This document shows positions 26,093 through 35,085 of a stretch of 60,135 bases of DNA, one piece after another. Each line of letters begins with the position of its first letter. The first letter of the stretch is position 1. Under the pieces are notes generated by a model that saw only the letters and a program-made list of their open reading frames with translations, did not search any database and was not told the DNA's origin. The translations under genes and the position numbers were made by a program. Source of the DNA: Gammaproteobacteria bacterium (lineage in GTDB: Bacteria > Pseudomonadota > Gammaproteobacteria > Burkholderiales > Burkholderiaceae_B); the NCBI GenBank assembly GCA_030832095.1, contig JAURJT010000023.1, positions 1-60,135 of the forward strand, read 5' to 3'.

Positions 26093-27046
26093 TTAGGGCA
26101 CGATGATTTTTTTGACAGAAAAAGGTATTGGATTGCCCTCGTGAATCGTGACGCTCACCGCGCCAGTTGTTTTCGCACCGGGCACTTCAAGACGATAGAC
26201 GTTTTTTAAGACTTGCGACTCAAGCATAAATGTTTGGTCGAATTCGAAATTATGGCTGTCGCCATGCACAATCAAGATAGCACCTTGAAACTCTTTAGCA
26301 AGAGGCAGCAAAGTTTTTTCAATTGAGGCATGAAACCCGGTCTTTTCGGCCCAAGTGCCTGAGCGCGACATCCCTCGAATGACATCCGCTTGAAAAGCAA
26401 AAACAAGGGTCTGTAGCTTTTGACTAGCTGCAACGCGAAACGCTTCTTTAATCCAAGCGATGTTAGCTTGCTCGCGTGCCAGAAATTCTTTTTCAGCCTC
26501 AGCGTTGTTTGGCGCAAAGCGGTTATCGCTACCTACAATATGCACAGTCGTAAACAGTGTGCTTGAAAACTGCCACCGTTGATTTTCAATATAGGTTGAA
26601 TACGTAGGCATTGCCTTGGCCTGAGTGACCACCGCTAAGGGCGTCTGACCCAAAGAGGTGTCAGGCTTAAAGAACTGTATTCTAAGTTTTGCGAGTCGTT
26701 CAAGAGGGTCATAGCTGCCGTTACTTTTACGACCGCAGTCTGTCCAATCGTTGTCACCTGGCGTGTAAATCAGCGCACTCTTGAATAAATCAAAGTGTTT
26801 GCGTTGGCGTTCAAATTCTTCGTCAGAACAGCGTGCGCTGCCTTCTTTGAAGTCGCCGACATGAATTGAAAACTCAGGATGTAGTTCATTGATCTGAGTG
26901 ATGAGCGTGCGGTATTTGGCGCCGGCGATTTCGTCTGGCCCGTACGGCAAATCACCGAGCGCGACAAAGCTGAAGGTCTCTGCGCGAACGCCCATCGCAG
27001 ACGTCAGCAATATCAATAACCACAAACACCAGGACGCCTTACTCAT
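26093..27046 (-). CDS. Secreted calcineurin-like metallophosphoesterase
   Basis: A 317-residue exported phosphoesterase-like protein. The signal peptide ends near VRA-ET. Metal-binding motifs follow in the family order: ALGDLPYG, HVGDFKEG, PGDNDWTDCG and a C-terminal VHGDSHNF. These match the D-x-H/GD/GDN/GHxH series with the first His replaced by Leu-Pro, as in several secreted members. The substrate is unknown. It is downstream of, but separated by 58 bases from, the Bug gene on the same strand to its right. Confidence 0.85.
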   Translation of the reverse strand: MSKASWCLWLLILLTSAMGVRAETFSFVALGDLPYGPDEIAGAKYRTLITQINELHPEFSIHVGDFKEGSARCSDEEFERQRKHFDLFKSALIYTPGDNDWTDCGRKSNGSYDPLERLAKLRIQFFKPDTSLGQTPLAVVTQAKAMPTYSTYIENQRWQFSSTLFTTVHIVGSDNRFAPNNAEAEKEFLAREQANIAWIKEAFRVAASQKLQTLVFAFQADVIRGMSRSGTWAEKTGFHASIEKTLLPLAKEFQGAILIVHGDSHNFEFDQTFMLESQVLKNVYRLEVPGAKTTGAVSVTIHEGNPIPFSVKKIIVP

Positions 27047-27104
27047 CTTTCACTCACGCTGTTACCGGTTGATTTTGAGCGACCATAGCACTAACAGATC
27101 TCAG

Positions 27105-28100
27105 TCATTCAATTTTGACTTTCATCGCTTTTATGATCGCGCCCCACCTGACTGATTCGGATTGTATGAAGGCGCTGAACTCTTCGGGTGACGATCCTTT
27201 CGGGTCAAAACCTTGTGCAATGAGGCGTTCTTTGAATTCGGGCTCGTTCACGGTTTGCACGGCCGCCTTGCTTAAGAGCTGCAGCACAGCTGCCGGCATA
27301 TTTGCCGGACCGACCAAGCCATACCAAGTTGACATGTCGTAGTCAGGTATACCCGCCTCAGCGATGCTTGGGATGTTGGGCGCAGCACTTGAGCGAGTCT
27401 TGGTGGTCACGCCAAGGGCTTGGAGTAGACCTTGGTCGACGAGTTTGGCGCCCGTGGGTAGATTTGGAAACGCTAATTCGACGGTGCCAGCTAAAAGGTG
27501 GGGCATTAGGCTGCCGGCGCCTTTGTAGGGGATGTGAACTATATCCACCCCTGATAGCTGCATAAAAAGTAAGCCAGATAAATGCAGAGACGAGCCAATT
27601 CCTGAAGACGCCCAGTTGACTTTTCCGGGGTTGGCGCGAGCGTAATCGATTAAGTCTTTAACTGTTTTAAATTTAGAGTTGGCAGGTACCACCAAGATGT
27701 TAGGCCCCGATAAAATTTGGCCAATGGGCGTGAAGTCTTTGATGGGATCGTATTTAGCATCTGGATAAATCAGAGGATTGGTGACGTGCCCGATCGAGGT
27801 GTAAAACAGCGTGTAGCCGTCGGGGGGCGAGCGACGAACCGCGTCAGTCGCTAAGTTGCCGTTTGCACCGGGCTTGTTTTCAACAATGACAGATTGGCCA
27901 AGAATCTTGCTGAAGGAGATCGCGATTTGCCGACCGACGGTGTCGGTTGCGCCGCCGGGTGTGAAGCCAATCACAATTTTGATTGTCTTATTTGGAAAAT
28001 CACTTGTTTGAGCTACGGCCGGGGCGATTGCGCAGCAAGAGATACCTAAGGCTGTAGCCGCTAGGGCGAGTGTTTGAAACCCTTGTTTGAACTGAATCAC
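27105..28100 (-). CDS. Bug-family (TctC) binding protein, GTG start
   Basis: Periplasmic binding protein of 331 residues. The GTG at 28100 is supported by GGAGAC upstream and by the signal peptide that follows (QFKQGFQTLALAATALGISC, cleaved near AVA-QT). Hallmarks are IKIVIGFTPGGATDTVGR, VENKPGANGNLATDAV, DGYTLFYTSIG and IVHIPYKGAGSL. It is 28 bases downstream of an APC permease gene on the same strand, so the two may form an operon. As a binding protein without TctAB it may work with a distant membrane pair. Confidence 0.92.
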   Translation of the reverse strand: MIQFKQGFQTLALAATALGISCCAIAPAVAQTSDFPNKTIKIVIGFTPGGATDTVGRQIAISFSKILGQSVIVENKPGANGNLATDAVRRSPPDGYTLFYTSIGHVTNPLIYPDAKYDPIKDFTPIGQILSGPNILVVPANSKFKTVKDLIDYARANPGKVNWASSGIGSSLHLSGLLFMQLSGVDIVHIPYKGAGSLMPHLLAGTVELAFPNLPTGAKLVDQGLLQALGVTTKTRSSAAPNIPSIAEAGIPDYDMSTWYGLVGPANMPAAVLQLLSKAAVQTVNEPEFKERLIAQGFDPKGSSPEEFSAFIQSESVRWGAIIKAMKVKIE

Positions 28101-28128
28101 TTTTTTGTCTCCGTAACGGTTTGTTGTC

Positions 28129-29517
28129 TTAGGATTGTAGTTTGTTCACAGAGCGCTGATTCAGAAGCATTGGGATAAAACCCAGTAATAGGCCACCTAT
28201 GCCGATGAGATTGGTCAACGGATCAAACGAGAGTGCACTTAAGACGGCAATGAACACCATAAACATGGCGCTGAATAGCGGCCACCAAATGTGCGTCAAG
28301 GCGCGCACGAATGACCCCGTGAGCATTGCGCGGTAGTACCAGGCACAGGCGAAGCCCGCTAGACTCATGTAAAAGCAAATTTGAAAACCAATCGCAGAGA
28401 TCGATTTATCGAGAATGTCTTTGACAGAAGGCAAGTAAGACGACCCGAACAACAACAGGACACCCAAGAGCCAAATTGTCAGCGTAGCCACCCAAGGCGT
28501 TTGCCATTCGGGATGGATTTTGCTGTAGCGCGAGTTCAACACTCGATCGCGTGACATGGCAAACAGTGTGCGACTGAACTGCAGGATTTGAGTTTCGATT
28601 GTGCCGATGGTCGACAAAACCGTAGATAGTACGGCGAGATAACTCCAGGGATGCGGAAATAGTTTTTCAGCTACGGCGTAAAGAACATTGGTATTGGCCT
28701 TAGCGATTTCTTCATCGGTTAGTACGATGAGTACGACGATTACGATGATGATATAAAAAAGCATTAAATTCACCATCGACCAAAAGGCCCCTTTGCTCGA
28801 AGGTGCAGGCGTACCGCCCTTGGTCTCTTCGCCCAAGTTCATGGTGACATCCCAACCCCAATAAAAGAAGATGGCCGTTAAGGCACCCGTGGCAAAGGTT
28901 TCTGCGCTGAACGAAAAGGGCGATATCCAGGCAAAAGACGGAGCATGAGCGGGCTTGGAGCCGTACTCGACAAACGCCCCAATAATCAGTGCCAACACAA
29001 TAACTGACTCGACCACTGTCAAAATCAATTGCGCATAACTGGCGTGCTTGATGCCCTTGCTGACAACAATCGTCACGAGCGTGAGCCAAAGCGCTGACAC
29101 ACAGGTCACCCAAGTTGTGCTTTCAATGGTTGCCTCGTCAACCCAACCCATGACCGAGAGGATCTTGAGGGTTGAGGTGGCCGCAGGGATGGTTGCAGAC
29201 ACCATAAAAATGACTGAGGCCACCAGCAAACCCCAGCCAGCAAAGAAACCCCAACGAGGCCCAAACACCGCACCCACCCAAGCGTAGGTTGCGCCTGCAT
29301 GCGAGGTCATTTTGTTTAGATTCATAAAGGCAAACAAAATACCAAACATGATCAAGCCGCAGTACAGCACGCTGCCCACTGACAGGACGCCAACCGAGGC
29401 GACGATGACCGCGGTGGTGACGGCGACGCTAAAGGCAGGGGCTGAACCGGCGACCCCCATGACGGCAGACTCAAGGGTCCCTAAAGAGCCGCTGGCTAAA
29501 CCTTTTTCTTGTGACAT
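28129..29517 (-). CDS. APC-superfamily amino acid/amine permease
   Basis: Inner-membrane transporter of 462 residues with about 12 hydrophobic segments. The N-terminal helix shows the APC pattern (LESAVMGVAGSAPAFSVAVTTA), followed by AGATYAWVGAVFGPRWGFFAGW and a central GWDVTMNLGEETKGG, which corresponds to the conserved EE-x(n)-P loop after TM6. Substrates of related proteins are amino acids or polyamines. It is followed closely by a Bug gene. The 175-base region upstream is divergent with the LprI-like gene and has a small GTGTA/TACAC palindrome at 29615-29625. Confidence 0.9.
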   Translation of the reverse strand: MSQEKGLASGSLGTLESAVMGVAGSAPAFSVAVTTAVIVASVGVLSVGSVLYCGLIMFGILFAFMNLNKMTSHAGATYAWVGAVFGPRWGFFAGWGLLVASVIFMVSATIPAATSTLKILSVMGWVDEATIESTTWVTCVSALWLTLVTIVVSKGIKHASYAQLILTVVESVIVLALIIGAFVEYGSKPAHAPSFAWISPFSFSAETFATGALTAIFFYWGWDVTMNLGEETKGGTPAPSSKGAFWSMVNLMLFYIIIVIVVLIVLTDEEIAKANTNVLYAVAEKLFPHPWSYLAVLSTVLSTIGTIETQILQFSRTLFAMSRDRVLNSRYSKIHPEWQTPWVATLTIWLLGVLLLFGSSYLPSVKDILDKSISAIGFQICFYMSLAGFACAWYYRAMLTGSFVRALTHIWWPLFSAMFMVFIAVLSALSFDPLTNLIGIGGLLLGFIPMLLNQRSVNKLQS

Positions 29518-29692
29518 AGTGCGACCACGTGACTGCGTTGAAAGTGAAGTCTACTTTTTTAGTAGATAAAGCGTGATAAGTCTAGAGGGGGGCCTTCACG
29601 CGAATATAACGGTTGTGTAATACACTGCTGTGACACCGTTAATTGCCAATTTGAATAATATCAATCCGCGCCTAATCAGTAAGAATAAGACC

Positions 29693-30553
29693 ATGATCAA
29701 ACACTTAAAACTTCTAGGGCTTATAGCTCTTTGGTTGCTGACCCTGTCTTCACCCGTGCGTGCCCAAGCGCTACAAGACTGTTCTAGATTTTCGATGGCA
29801 GACGGCCCAGCGCTTCTTGACTGCCTCGATGCCAATTACGCTATTTTGGATAAGACGCTGAATACGCAGTATAAGCAGTTGATGTCGACCTGGCCAGAAG
29901 AGAAGAAGACGCAATTACGCACCGAGCAACGGGCTTGGTTGAAAAAAAAGATGGATTGCAAAAAGCCGGGAGATGAAGGGATACGGGCAGCGATTCAGGC
30001 ACAAGACTGTGCGAATGCGCGCACTGGTGAGCGTGTCAAAGTTCTTGCGGGATACTTGAATGCTGGGCAATCCAGCGGTAATACAGCGAATGCTGGTGGT
30101 AACGCCGGTGACCTGGATTACTTGTTTAGGCAGAGCGGCTATTGGGTACTCGGACAAGAGCGCGGCGGGCAGTCATGCAGCTCGGTGCTGGCGCAAGCGA
30201 AAATGGCTGCGGTCTTTAAGCGGTTTGAGTCTCAAAAGACCCAGATTGTGCAGCGTATTGGCGGGCAGCACCCTTTCAAAAATGATCCGAGTGTTGCACA
30301 GCAGATTAACCGAACGTTTCAACCGCCGTCGCAATCTGCAATGATCGCGACTTCACCTACTGCTAAAGTCAAAATCACCACTCGCTACCCAAATGGTGGC
30401 TCGATCGAAGAGTTTTACGAATTAAGACCAGCTAATAATACGATCGTGCGCGTGGGCGTTGGCAAGTGTACAGACTGCGATGAAGCCCAGCGACGCGTTC
30501 AACAAAACTTCAGCGGACCTGAAGTGATTCACTGGTGTAGCGGTGGAGTCTGA
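29693..30553 (+). CDS. Secreted LprI/DUF1311-like protein with extra C-terminal domain
   Basis: Exported protein of 286 residues from the ATG at 29693, which opens the signal peptide (IKHLKLLGLIALWLLTLSS, cleaved near VRA-QA). A GTG at 29630 would add 21 non-signal residues. The first 100 mature residues match DUF1311/LprI: LLDCLDANYAILDKTLN, AWLKKKMDCK and AQDCANARTGERV with the paired Cys. The remaining part (about 125-286) is a separate domain with Cys near the end (KCTDC, HWC) that I do not recognise. LprI in mycobacteria inhibits lysozyme; that role here is only a possibility. Its last 44 bases overlap the convergent dehydroquinase-like gene. Confidence 0.78.
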   Translation: MIKHLKLLGLIALWLLTLSSPVRAQALQDCSRFSMADGPALLDCLDANYAILDKTLNTQYKQLMSTWPEEKKTQLRTEQRAWLKKKMDCKKPGDEGIRAAIQAQDCANARTGERVKVLAGYLNAGQSSGNTANAGGNAGDLDYLFRQSGYWVLGQERGGQSCSSVLAQAKMAAVFKRFESQKTQIVQRIGGQHPFKNDPSVAQQINRTFQPPSQSAMIATSPTAKVKITTRYPNGGSIEEFYELRPANNTIVRVGVGKCTDCDEAQRRVQQNFSGPEVIHWCSGGV

Positions 30554-30965
30554 GCATTGCCTCAAGCCCCAATATGTACGACTCTAAACCAAAGCCTGCG
30601 ATCACACCAACACTTGCCTCGGCTAAGACCGAGTGCATGCCGCGTTTTTCAATATTGGTGATGTGCACTTCAATATACGGAAAACTCACTGCCCGCAGGC
30701 AGTCTCTTAACGCGTAACCAGCATATAAAAACCCTGCGGGATTCATGACCACACCGTCGACGCCTTGATCGACTGCTTGATAGAGTCGTTCAATCGCTTC
30801 GCCCTCGATATGGGTATAGAAGATGTCTAAGTCGTAGTCGTTTCTGCGTGCATGCGCGAGCAGCCTTTGATCAAGCTCTGCCGCAGTCGTGGTGCCATAC
30901 AGCTCGGGCTGTCTGCGCCCAAGATACGCCATATTGGCCCCTTGCAATACTAATAACTTTGTCAT
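30510..30965 (-). CDS. Type II 3-dehydroquinate dehydratase paralogue
   Basis: Cytosolic protein of 151 residues, the normal length for type II dehydroquinase. The signature QGANMAYLGRRQPELYG carries the expected Asn11, Arg18 and catalytic Tyr23. Asn75, His101 (in EVHITNIEKR) and Arg108 fall exactly where family numbering puts them. The one key change is at position 81, where the usual His of NPGAxTH is Tyr (NPAGFLYAGYALRD). It could therefore have a shifted substrate (catabolic quinate-type acid) or reduced activity. It is transcribed alone and converges on the LprI-like gene with a 44-base overlap. Confidence 0.8.
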   Translation of the reverse strand: MTKLLVLQGANMAYLGRRQPELYGTTTAAELDQRLLAHARRNDYDLDIFYTHIEGEAIERLYQAVDQGVDGVVMNPAGFLYAGYALRDCLRAVSFPYIEVHITNIEKRGMHSVLAEASVGVIAGFGLESYILGLEAMLRLHRYTSESLQVR

Positions 30966-31178
30966 GTCATCTCGTCCGGTTTAGGGCGCATTATGCAGGG
31001 CATTATGCACCGTTTCTGACGTGGGTGTCAGAGCAGCCAGACGATAATTTTTTCGTTTTCCTACTCAATCGTATAAAAAATGGAGAGAAATTGATAAAAT
31101 TTATCCGAGTGCCTATTATGCGTTTGGGGCGCTATAAGAACTCCTATCAAATGAACAATGTCCCGATTGAGGTGTTAA

Positions 31179-31412
31179 ATGAAGAAGAAAATTCTGCTTG
31201 CCGCGACCGCAATGTCTTTATGCTTTGCGTTGGGCGTGAGTTACGGCCAAGTCTCTCATGCTCAAAAGACGCTTGATCTGTTGAATCAAGCGCTCAAAGA
31301 GGCGATTCAATGCGGTGGCGGTGGTGCGGATGGCTCTGGCTGTAAAGGCCCGAGGCTCGACGCGATTAATTCGATTAAAAACGCCATCGCGAGTATGAAA
31401 AAAGTCATCTAG
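31179..31412 (+). CDS. Small secreted protein of unknown function
   Basis: A 77-residue exported protein. The ATG has GAGGTG five bases upstream and starts a signal peptide (KKKILLAATAMSLCFALGVS, cleaved near AQ). The mature part is a short amphipathic helix pair around a CGGGGADGSGC turn, with two Cys that could form a disulfide. I recognise no family. It converges with the repeat-containing secreted protein, with 34 bases between stops. The 213 bases upstream carry an AT-rich stretch around 31065-31105 that may hold its promoter. Confidence 0.7.
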   Translation: MKKKILLAATAMSLCFALGVSYGQVSHAQKTLDLLNQALKEAIQCGGGGADGSGCKGPRLDAINSIKNAIASMKKVI

Positions 31413-31446
31413 AACTCAAGCAACAACGCACCAAGGCTGTCGATCG

Positions 31447-31842
31447 CTACTTGCGACCATGGCCATGACTGCCGCGATCTGCGTTGGCATCGCTGCGCGC
31501 TTCTTTGCCTCCAGCGCGCTCTTGTGAAGCCTCGCGCGAAGCGTTTGGGTTTGCACGGTCTTGCGCCGCATCGTTGTGCGCTTGCTGATGCATGGTGCTT
31601 GCCTGCTGTTTTTCTTGAGGCGTTGCATTTTTTTGAAAGGCGCTGTCTGCTTGCTGACGTGATTTTTCAGCATCTTGCTTCTCTTGCGGTGTGGCGTTCT
31701 TCTTCCAGTCGTTTGCTGCGTTCTCTTGCTGAGCAATACTGGGCGCTTGTGCGTAAACGGGTGCTTTCAGTGTCAATCCGAAGAGTTGACCTTCAACAAC
31801 GAATAGCAACGCAAGTGCCGTCGAAACAAAAAAATAACGCAT
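31447..31842 (-). CDS. Secreted Gln-rich repeat protein, unknown function
   Basis: A 131-residue exported protein from the ATG at 31842 (signal peptide RYFFVSTALALLFVVEGQLF, cleaved near VYA-QA). The mature chain is hydrophilic and has two copies of a roughly 23-residue unit containing KNATPQEKQ, plus a degraded third, then an Arg/Asp/Gly/His-rich tail. It is likely helical and periplasmic. I know no function; repeats of this kind occur in small envelope stress proteins. About 225 bases upstream (31843-32068) hold only a 5-bp hairpin near 31938. Confidence 0.65.
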   Translation of the reverse strand: MRYFFVSTALALLFVVEGQLFGLTLKAPVYAQAPSIAQQENAANDWKKNATPQEKQDAEKSRQQADSAFQKNATPQEKQQASTMHQQAHNDAAQDRANPNASREASQERAGGKEARSDANADRGSHGHGRK

Positions 31843-32068
31843 AGGTTGCTCACTGATCGGTTGGTTCACTACACAGTGCAACTAAGAAGAATCCGTGCAG
31901 ATAAGCGCTGTTTATAGCACTCGTTCAAACTCACACGGTCTCTAAAAAGACCATTTAAGTGCTGAGGCCAAGCAGGCATGGTATCGCTTGCAATTAAAGG
32001 ATGCCTGGTGCGCGATTCGGGCCGCGCTCAAGGCAAGAGTTGAAGCTTGGGCGTGTTGGTATTGCCGA

Positions 32069-32842
32069 TTACTGAACCGGATCAAACCAGTTAAAGACAC
32101 TCAACCCTCCATCCACGACAAGCTCTGTTCCGGTGACATAGCCCGAGAAGCGATCAATTAATAAGGTCAACCCCATGGCGGCAACGTCTTGTGCGCTACC
32201 AAGACGTTGCATCGGAATTTTCAAAGCAAGATCGCCAGCGGGTTTGAAACCGCCCGCCGCAATGGCACCTGGGGTTAAAGCGTTAATGCGAATGCCATGT
32301 CGCGCCCAAGCCTTCGCCATTTCTTTGACTAGCATCAACATGGCGGCCTTGCTCGTTGCATAGTGCGGCAGGTTTCTAGGGGTGTGAGCATGCAGTGAAG
32401 TTAAGTACAGCATCCGCCCCGCAATGCCTTCATCGATCATATGTTGACCTACCAAGCGGGCCAGCTCAAAGCCAGACTTCACGTTGACGTGATACATCGC
32501 GTCCCAAGTGTCACTGGTGACTGTGCGCCACGTGTCTGCTTCGCGCCTCGGCGGAGACGCTGAGTGCACGACCATATGAATCGGACCGAAGGCGGCACGC
32601 GCTTGCTCGAATACTTGTTGGGCTGAATCGGCAAGCGATAAGTCGATTACCCCAGCGTTGGCCTGATACCCCTTGGCTTTTAGTTCGGTCACAGTATCGC
32701 CAAGCTTTTGCGCATCCGAGTCAACCAAAAACACATTAGCACCCTCGGCGGCCACTTCGAACGCCAGAGCTTTGCCGATGCCATTGCCAGCCCCAGTGAT
32801 GATTGCGGTTTCGTTGGTAAGGTAGGGGCTCTGTCCTTTCAT
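32069..32842 (-). CDS. SDR-family oxidoreductase
   Basis: Short-chain dehydrogenase of 257 residues. The cofactor motif is ITGAGNGIGKALAFE (about 15-29), with Asp near residue 41 of FLVDSDAQ suggesting NAD. The catalytic Ser is in YLTSLHAHT, and Tyr/Lys is YATSK. The C-terminus ends in the usual VDGGLSVFNW. The start has AGGAT upstream. It stands alone, divergent from the amidohydrolase. The substrate is unknown. Confidence 0.9.
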   Translation of the reverse strand: MKGQSPYLTNETAIITGAGNGIGKALAFEVAAEGANVFLVDSDAQKLGDTVTELKAKGYQANAGVIDLSLADSAQQVFEQARAAFGPIHMVVHSASPPRREADTWRTVTSDTWDAMYHVNVKSGFELARLVGQHMIDEGIAGRMLYLTSLHAHTPRNLPHYATSKAAMLMLVKEMAKAWARHGIRINALTPGAIAAGGFKPAGDLALKIPMQRLGSAQDVAAMGLTLLIDRFSGYVTGTELVVDGGLSVFNWFDPVQ

Positions 32843-32998
32843 ATTCGATCCTGTCTTGTTTGCCTGTAGGCGGGCCGTCGCATGGGTCAGGTTACTATAG
32901 CCGAGTTGCGCGGCATGTTATCTATGCAGCACGCAGTTTGGTCAGTGAGTTTGAAGTGTAAGGTGTCCTCGAGTTGAGTTATCTTTAAGTTTGCCCTT

Positions 32999-35026
32999 GT
33001 GCTTGCCCTAACCGTCGTAACGCCGGTCTGCGCACAAACACAGGCGTTGAAAACAGTTCGTTACACCATTTTTCTCGATAACGGCGTTGTCGCTGGCGAA
33101 CAAATTGTTGAACGCCCAAACCTAGACACAATTAAAGTTCATTTCGACTTCAAAGAAAATGGTCGAGGCCCCACCCTTGACGAGGTGATCAAAATTGGTC
33201 CTGATCTCACGATGCTCGACTACAAGGTCACAGGAAGCGCCGAAATGGGCGGCGTCGTAGATGAGAAATTCACTCGCCGGGGCGGTGTCGCTGAATGGAG
33301 CGTGAAAGCTGAGCGAGGCACTCAGCGCTTGCGTGGCCCCGCTTTTTATGTGCCGGTCGATTCTTCGCTCGAAGTCAATTCATTGATGATCTCGGCGTTG
33401 TCAGCTTCTCGAACGGGTACCTTGCGTTTGTTGCCAGAAGGTACGTTAACGCAACAACGTCTTGATGAGGTCGTCGTCACGCGCGGCGAAGAATCAGAGG
33501 TTGTGCAGTTAGTGATGCACACCGGTTTAGGCCTGAGCCCACAGTTTTTTTGGGCGACGACGAATGCTGAACATCATCTTTTTGCAGCAATTCTTCCGGG
33601 TAACACCGCTACGATTAAAGAGGGTTGGGAAGCTAACCTCGCAGAGCTAAAAAGACGACAACAAGAGGCGTCTGGTCGCATCCTTGAGAAGCGCGCTAAA
33701 GAACTACAGCACCCGATGCCTGGCTTGACGGTGATACGTAATACGCGCATTTTTGACTCTGAAACAGCGACGTTGTCAAAGGCGTCAGATGTCTATGTTC
33801 TTAGAGGAATGATCACTGGGATCTTTCCTGCAGGTACCTTTCTGACGCCAGTCGATAACGAACTTGATGCGGCGGGTCGCGTCATGTTGCCCGGTTTGTT
33901 CGATATGCACACGCATATTAGTCGCTGGTCCGCGTCTTATCACCTCACGGCAGGGGTGACTTCAGTGCGTGATCTGGGTAACTCTAATATTGAGCTACAG
34001 AAGATAATCGATGAAACATCCGACGGCAGTTTGATGGCGCCACGTGTGATTCCAGCCGGTTTTATCGAGGGCGAGAGTGCGTATGCGGCGCACGATGGTA
34101 TCCAAATTAGTGATTTAAACGATATCCGTCATGCGATCGATTGGTACGCGCTGCGTGGCTATCCTCATCTAAAAATTTACAACTCTTTTCCAAATGAATT
34201 GATACCCGAGACCATCTCTTATGCGCACCGTAGAGGGTTGAAGGTCAGTGGGCATGTCCCTGCATTTTCGCGCGCTGATGACGTCGTCGAAGCTGGCTTC
34301 GCTGAGTTGCATCATATCAATCAGGTCATGTTAAATTTTTTGTCGACACCGCGCACGGATACCCGAACACTAGAGCGGTTTTATATACCGGCCGAGAAGG
34401 GTGCGAGTCTTGATTTAGACTCGTTAGAGGTGCAAGAATTTATCGAAAAATTGCGTAGTAAAAATATCGTAGTTGATCCCACGCTCGCCACGTTTGATTT
34501 TATCAAGCAGCGTAATGGCGAGATCGCGGATCCCTATAAAACGATTGCAGACTTTATGCCGCCTGATGTTCGTCGTAGCTTTAAAACATCGACAATGAAA
34601 ATCCCTGACGACAGGACCGCCAGACGCTACGAAGCTTCGTATAAAAAAATGATTGAATTGGTTGGGCGCTTATATCGCGCTGGTGTACCGATCGTTGCCG
34701 GAACCGATGCGCTTGCCGGGTTTACGCTGCATAGCGAATTGGCGCTATACGTGAAAGCGGGTTTGACGCCCGCGCAGGCTATTCAGGTTGCGACGTATAA
34801 CGGTGCTAAATATACCAATACCCTGAATGACAGAGGAACGATATCGGTCGGCAAGTTTGCCGATTTGCTTTTGCTTGACGGAGATCCGACCCGTAACATT
34901 GAAGATCTCAGAAAAGTTGCTCTGGTGATGACACGCGGAAAACTAATCTATCCTAACGAGATTAATCAAGCGCTGGGTGTCAAACCCTTCGTGACGAATC
35001 CGCCCAAGCTGCGCCGCTTGAACTAG
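32999..35026 (+). CDS. Secreted amidohydrolase-family metal-dependent hydrolase
   Basis: A 675-residue hydrolase. An N-terminal domain of about 230 residues resembles a beta-rich, outer-envelope-type region and has no named family that I recognise. The amidohydrolase barrel begins around 245 and shows MLPGLFDMHTHISRW (HxH metal pair), a Lys in PHLKIYNSF, His in SGHVPAF and ELHHINQ, and Asp in VAGTDALAGF. It resembles imidazolonepropionase-like secreted enzymes. The only ordinary start is GTG at 32999, which leaves a signal sequence lacking its basic N-terminus (LALTVVTPVCAQ). The in-frame bases upstream, back to a TGA at 32975, would restore it. Confidence 0.85.
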   Translation: MLALTVVTPVCAQTQALKTVRYTIFLDNGVVAGEQIVERPNLDTIKVHFDFKENGRGPTLDEVIKIGPDLTMLDYKVTGSAEMGGVVDEKFTRRGGVAEWSVKAERGTQRLRGPAFYVPVDSSLEVNSLMISALSASRTGTLRLLPEGTLTQQRLDEVVVTRGEESEVVQLVMHTGLGLSPQFFWATTNAEHHLFAAILPGNTATIKEGWEANLAELKRRQQEASGRILEKRAKELQHPMPGLTVIRNTRIFDSETATLSKASDVYVLRGMITGIFPAGTFLTPVDNELDAAGRVMLPGLFDMHTHISRWSASYHLTAGVTSVRDLGNSNIELQKIIDETSDGSLMAPRVIPAGFIEGESAYAAHDGIQISDLNDIRHAIDWYALRGYPHLKIYNSFPNELIPETISYAHRRGLKVSGHVPAFSRADDVVEAGFAELHHINQVMLNFLSTPRTDTRTLERFYIPAEKGASLDLDSLEVQEFIEKLRSKNIVVDPTLATFDFIKQRNGEIADPYKTIADFMPPDVRRSFKTSTMKIPDDRTARRYEASYKKMIELVGRLYRAGVPIVAGTDALAGFTLHSELALYVKAGLTPAQAIQVATYNGAKYTNTLNDRGTISVGKFADLLLLDGDPTRNIEDLRKVALVMTRGKLIYPNEINQALGVKPFVTNPPKLRRLN

Positions 35027-35032
35027 GTCAGG

Positions 35033-35060
35033 TGCTCGCGTGACAAGCGTCGCGCGAGCA
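35033..35060. terminator. GC-rich hairpin between convergent genes
   Basis: TGCTCGCG pairs with CGCGAGCA (8 bp) around a 12-base loop, 7 bases after the amidohydrolase stop. There is no T-run on either strand, so it may be an imperfect or Rho-assisted terminator. Confidence 0.4.
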
Positions 35061-35085
35061 AAGCGTGGCGTATAAAGCCGCGAGG

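Noticed and set aside
29615..29625. GTGTA-A-TACAC palindrome before the LprI-like gene
   Set aside because: Short and likely to occur by chance; no regulator nearby to support it as an operator.
30848..31276. 142-codon plus-strand frame over the dehydroquinase start and the small secreted gene
   Set aside because: It overlaps both better-supported genes in other frames and looks like a composition artefact.
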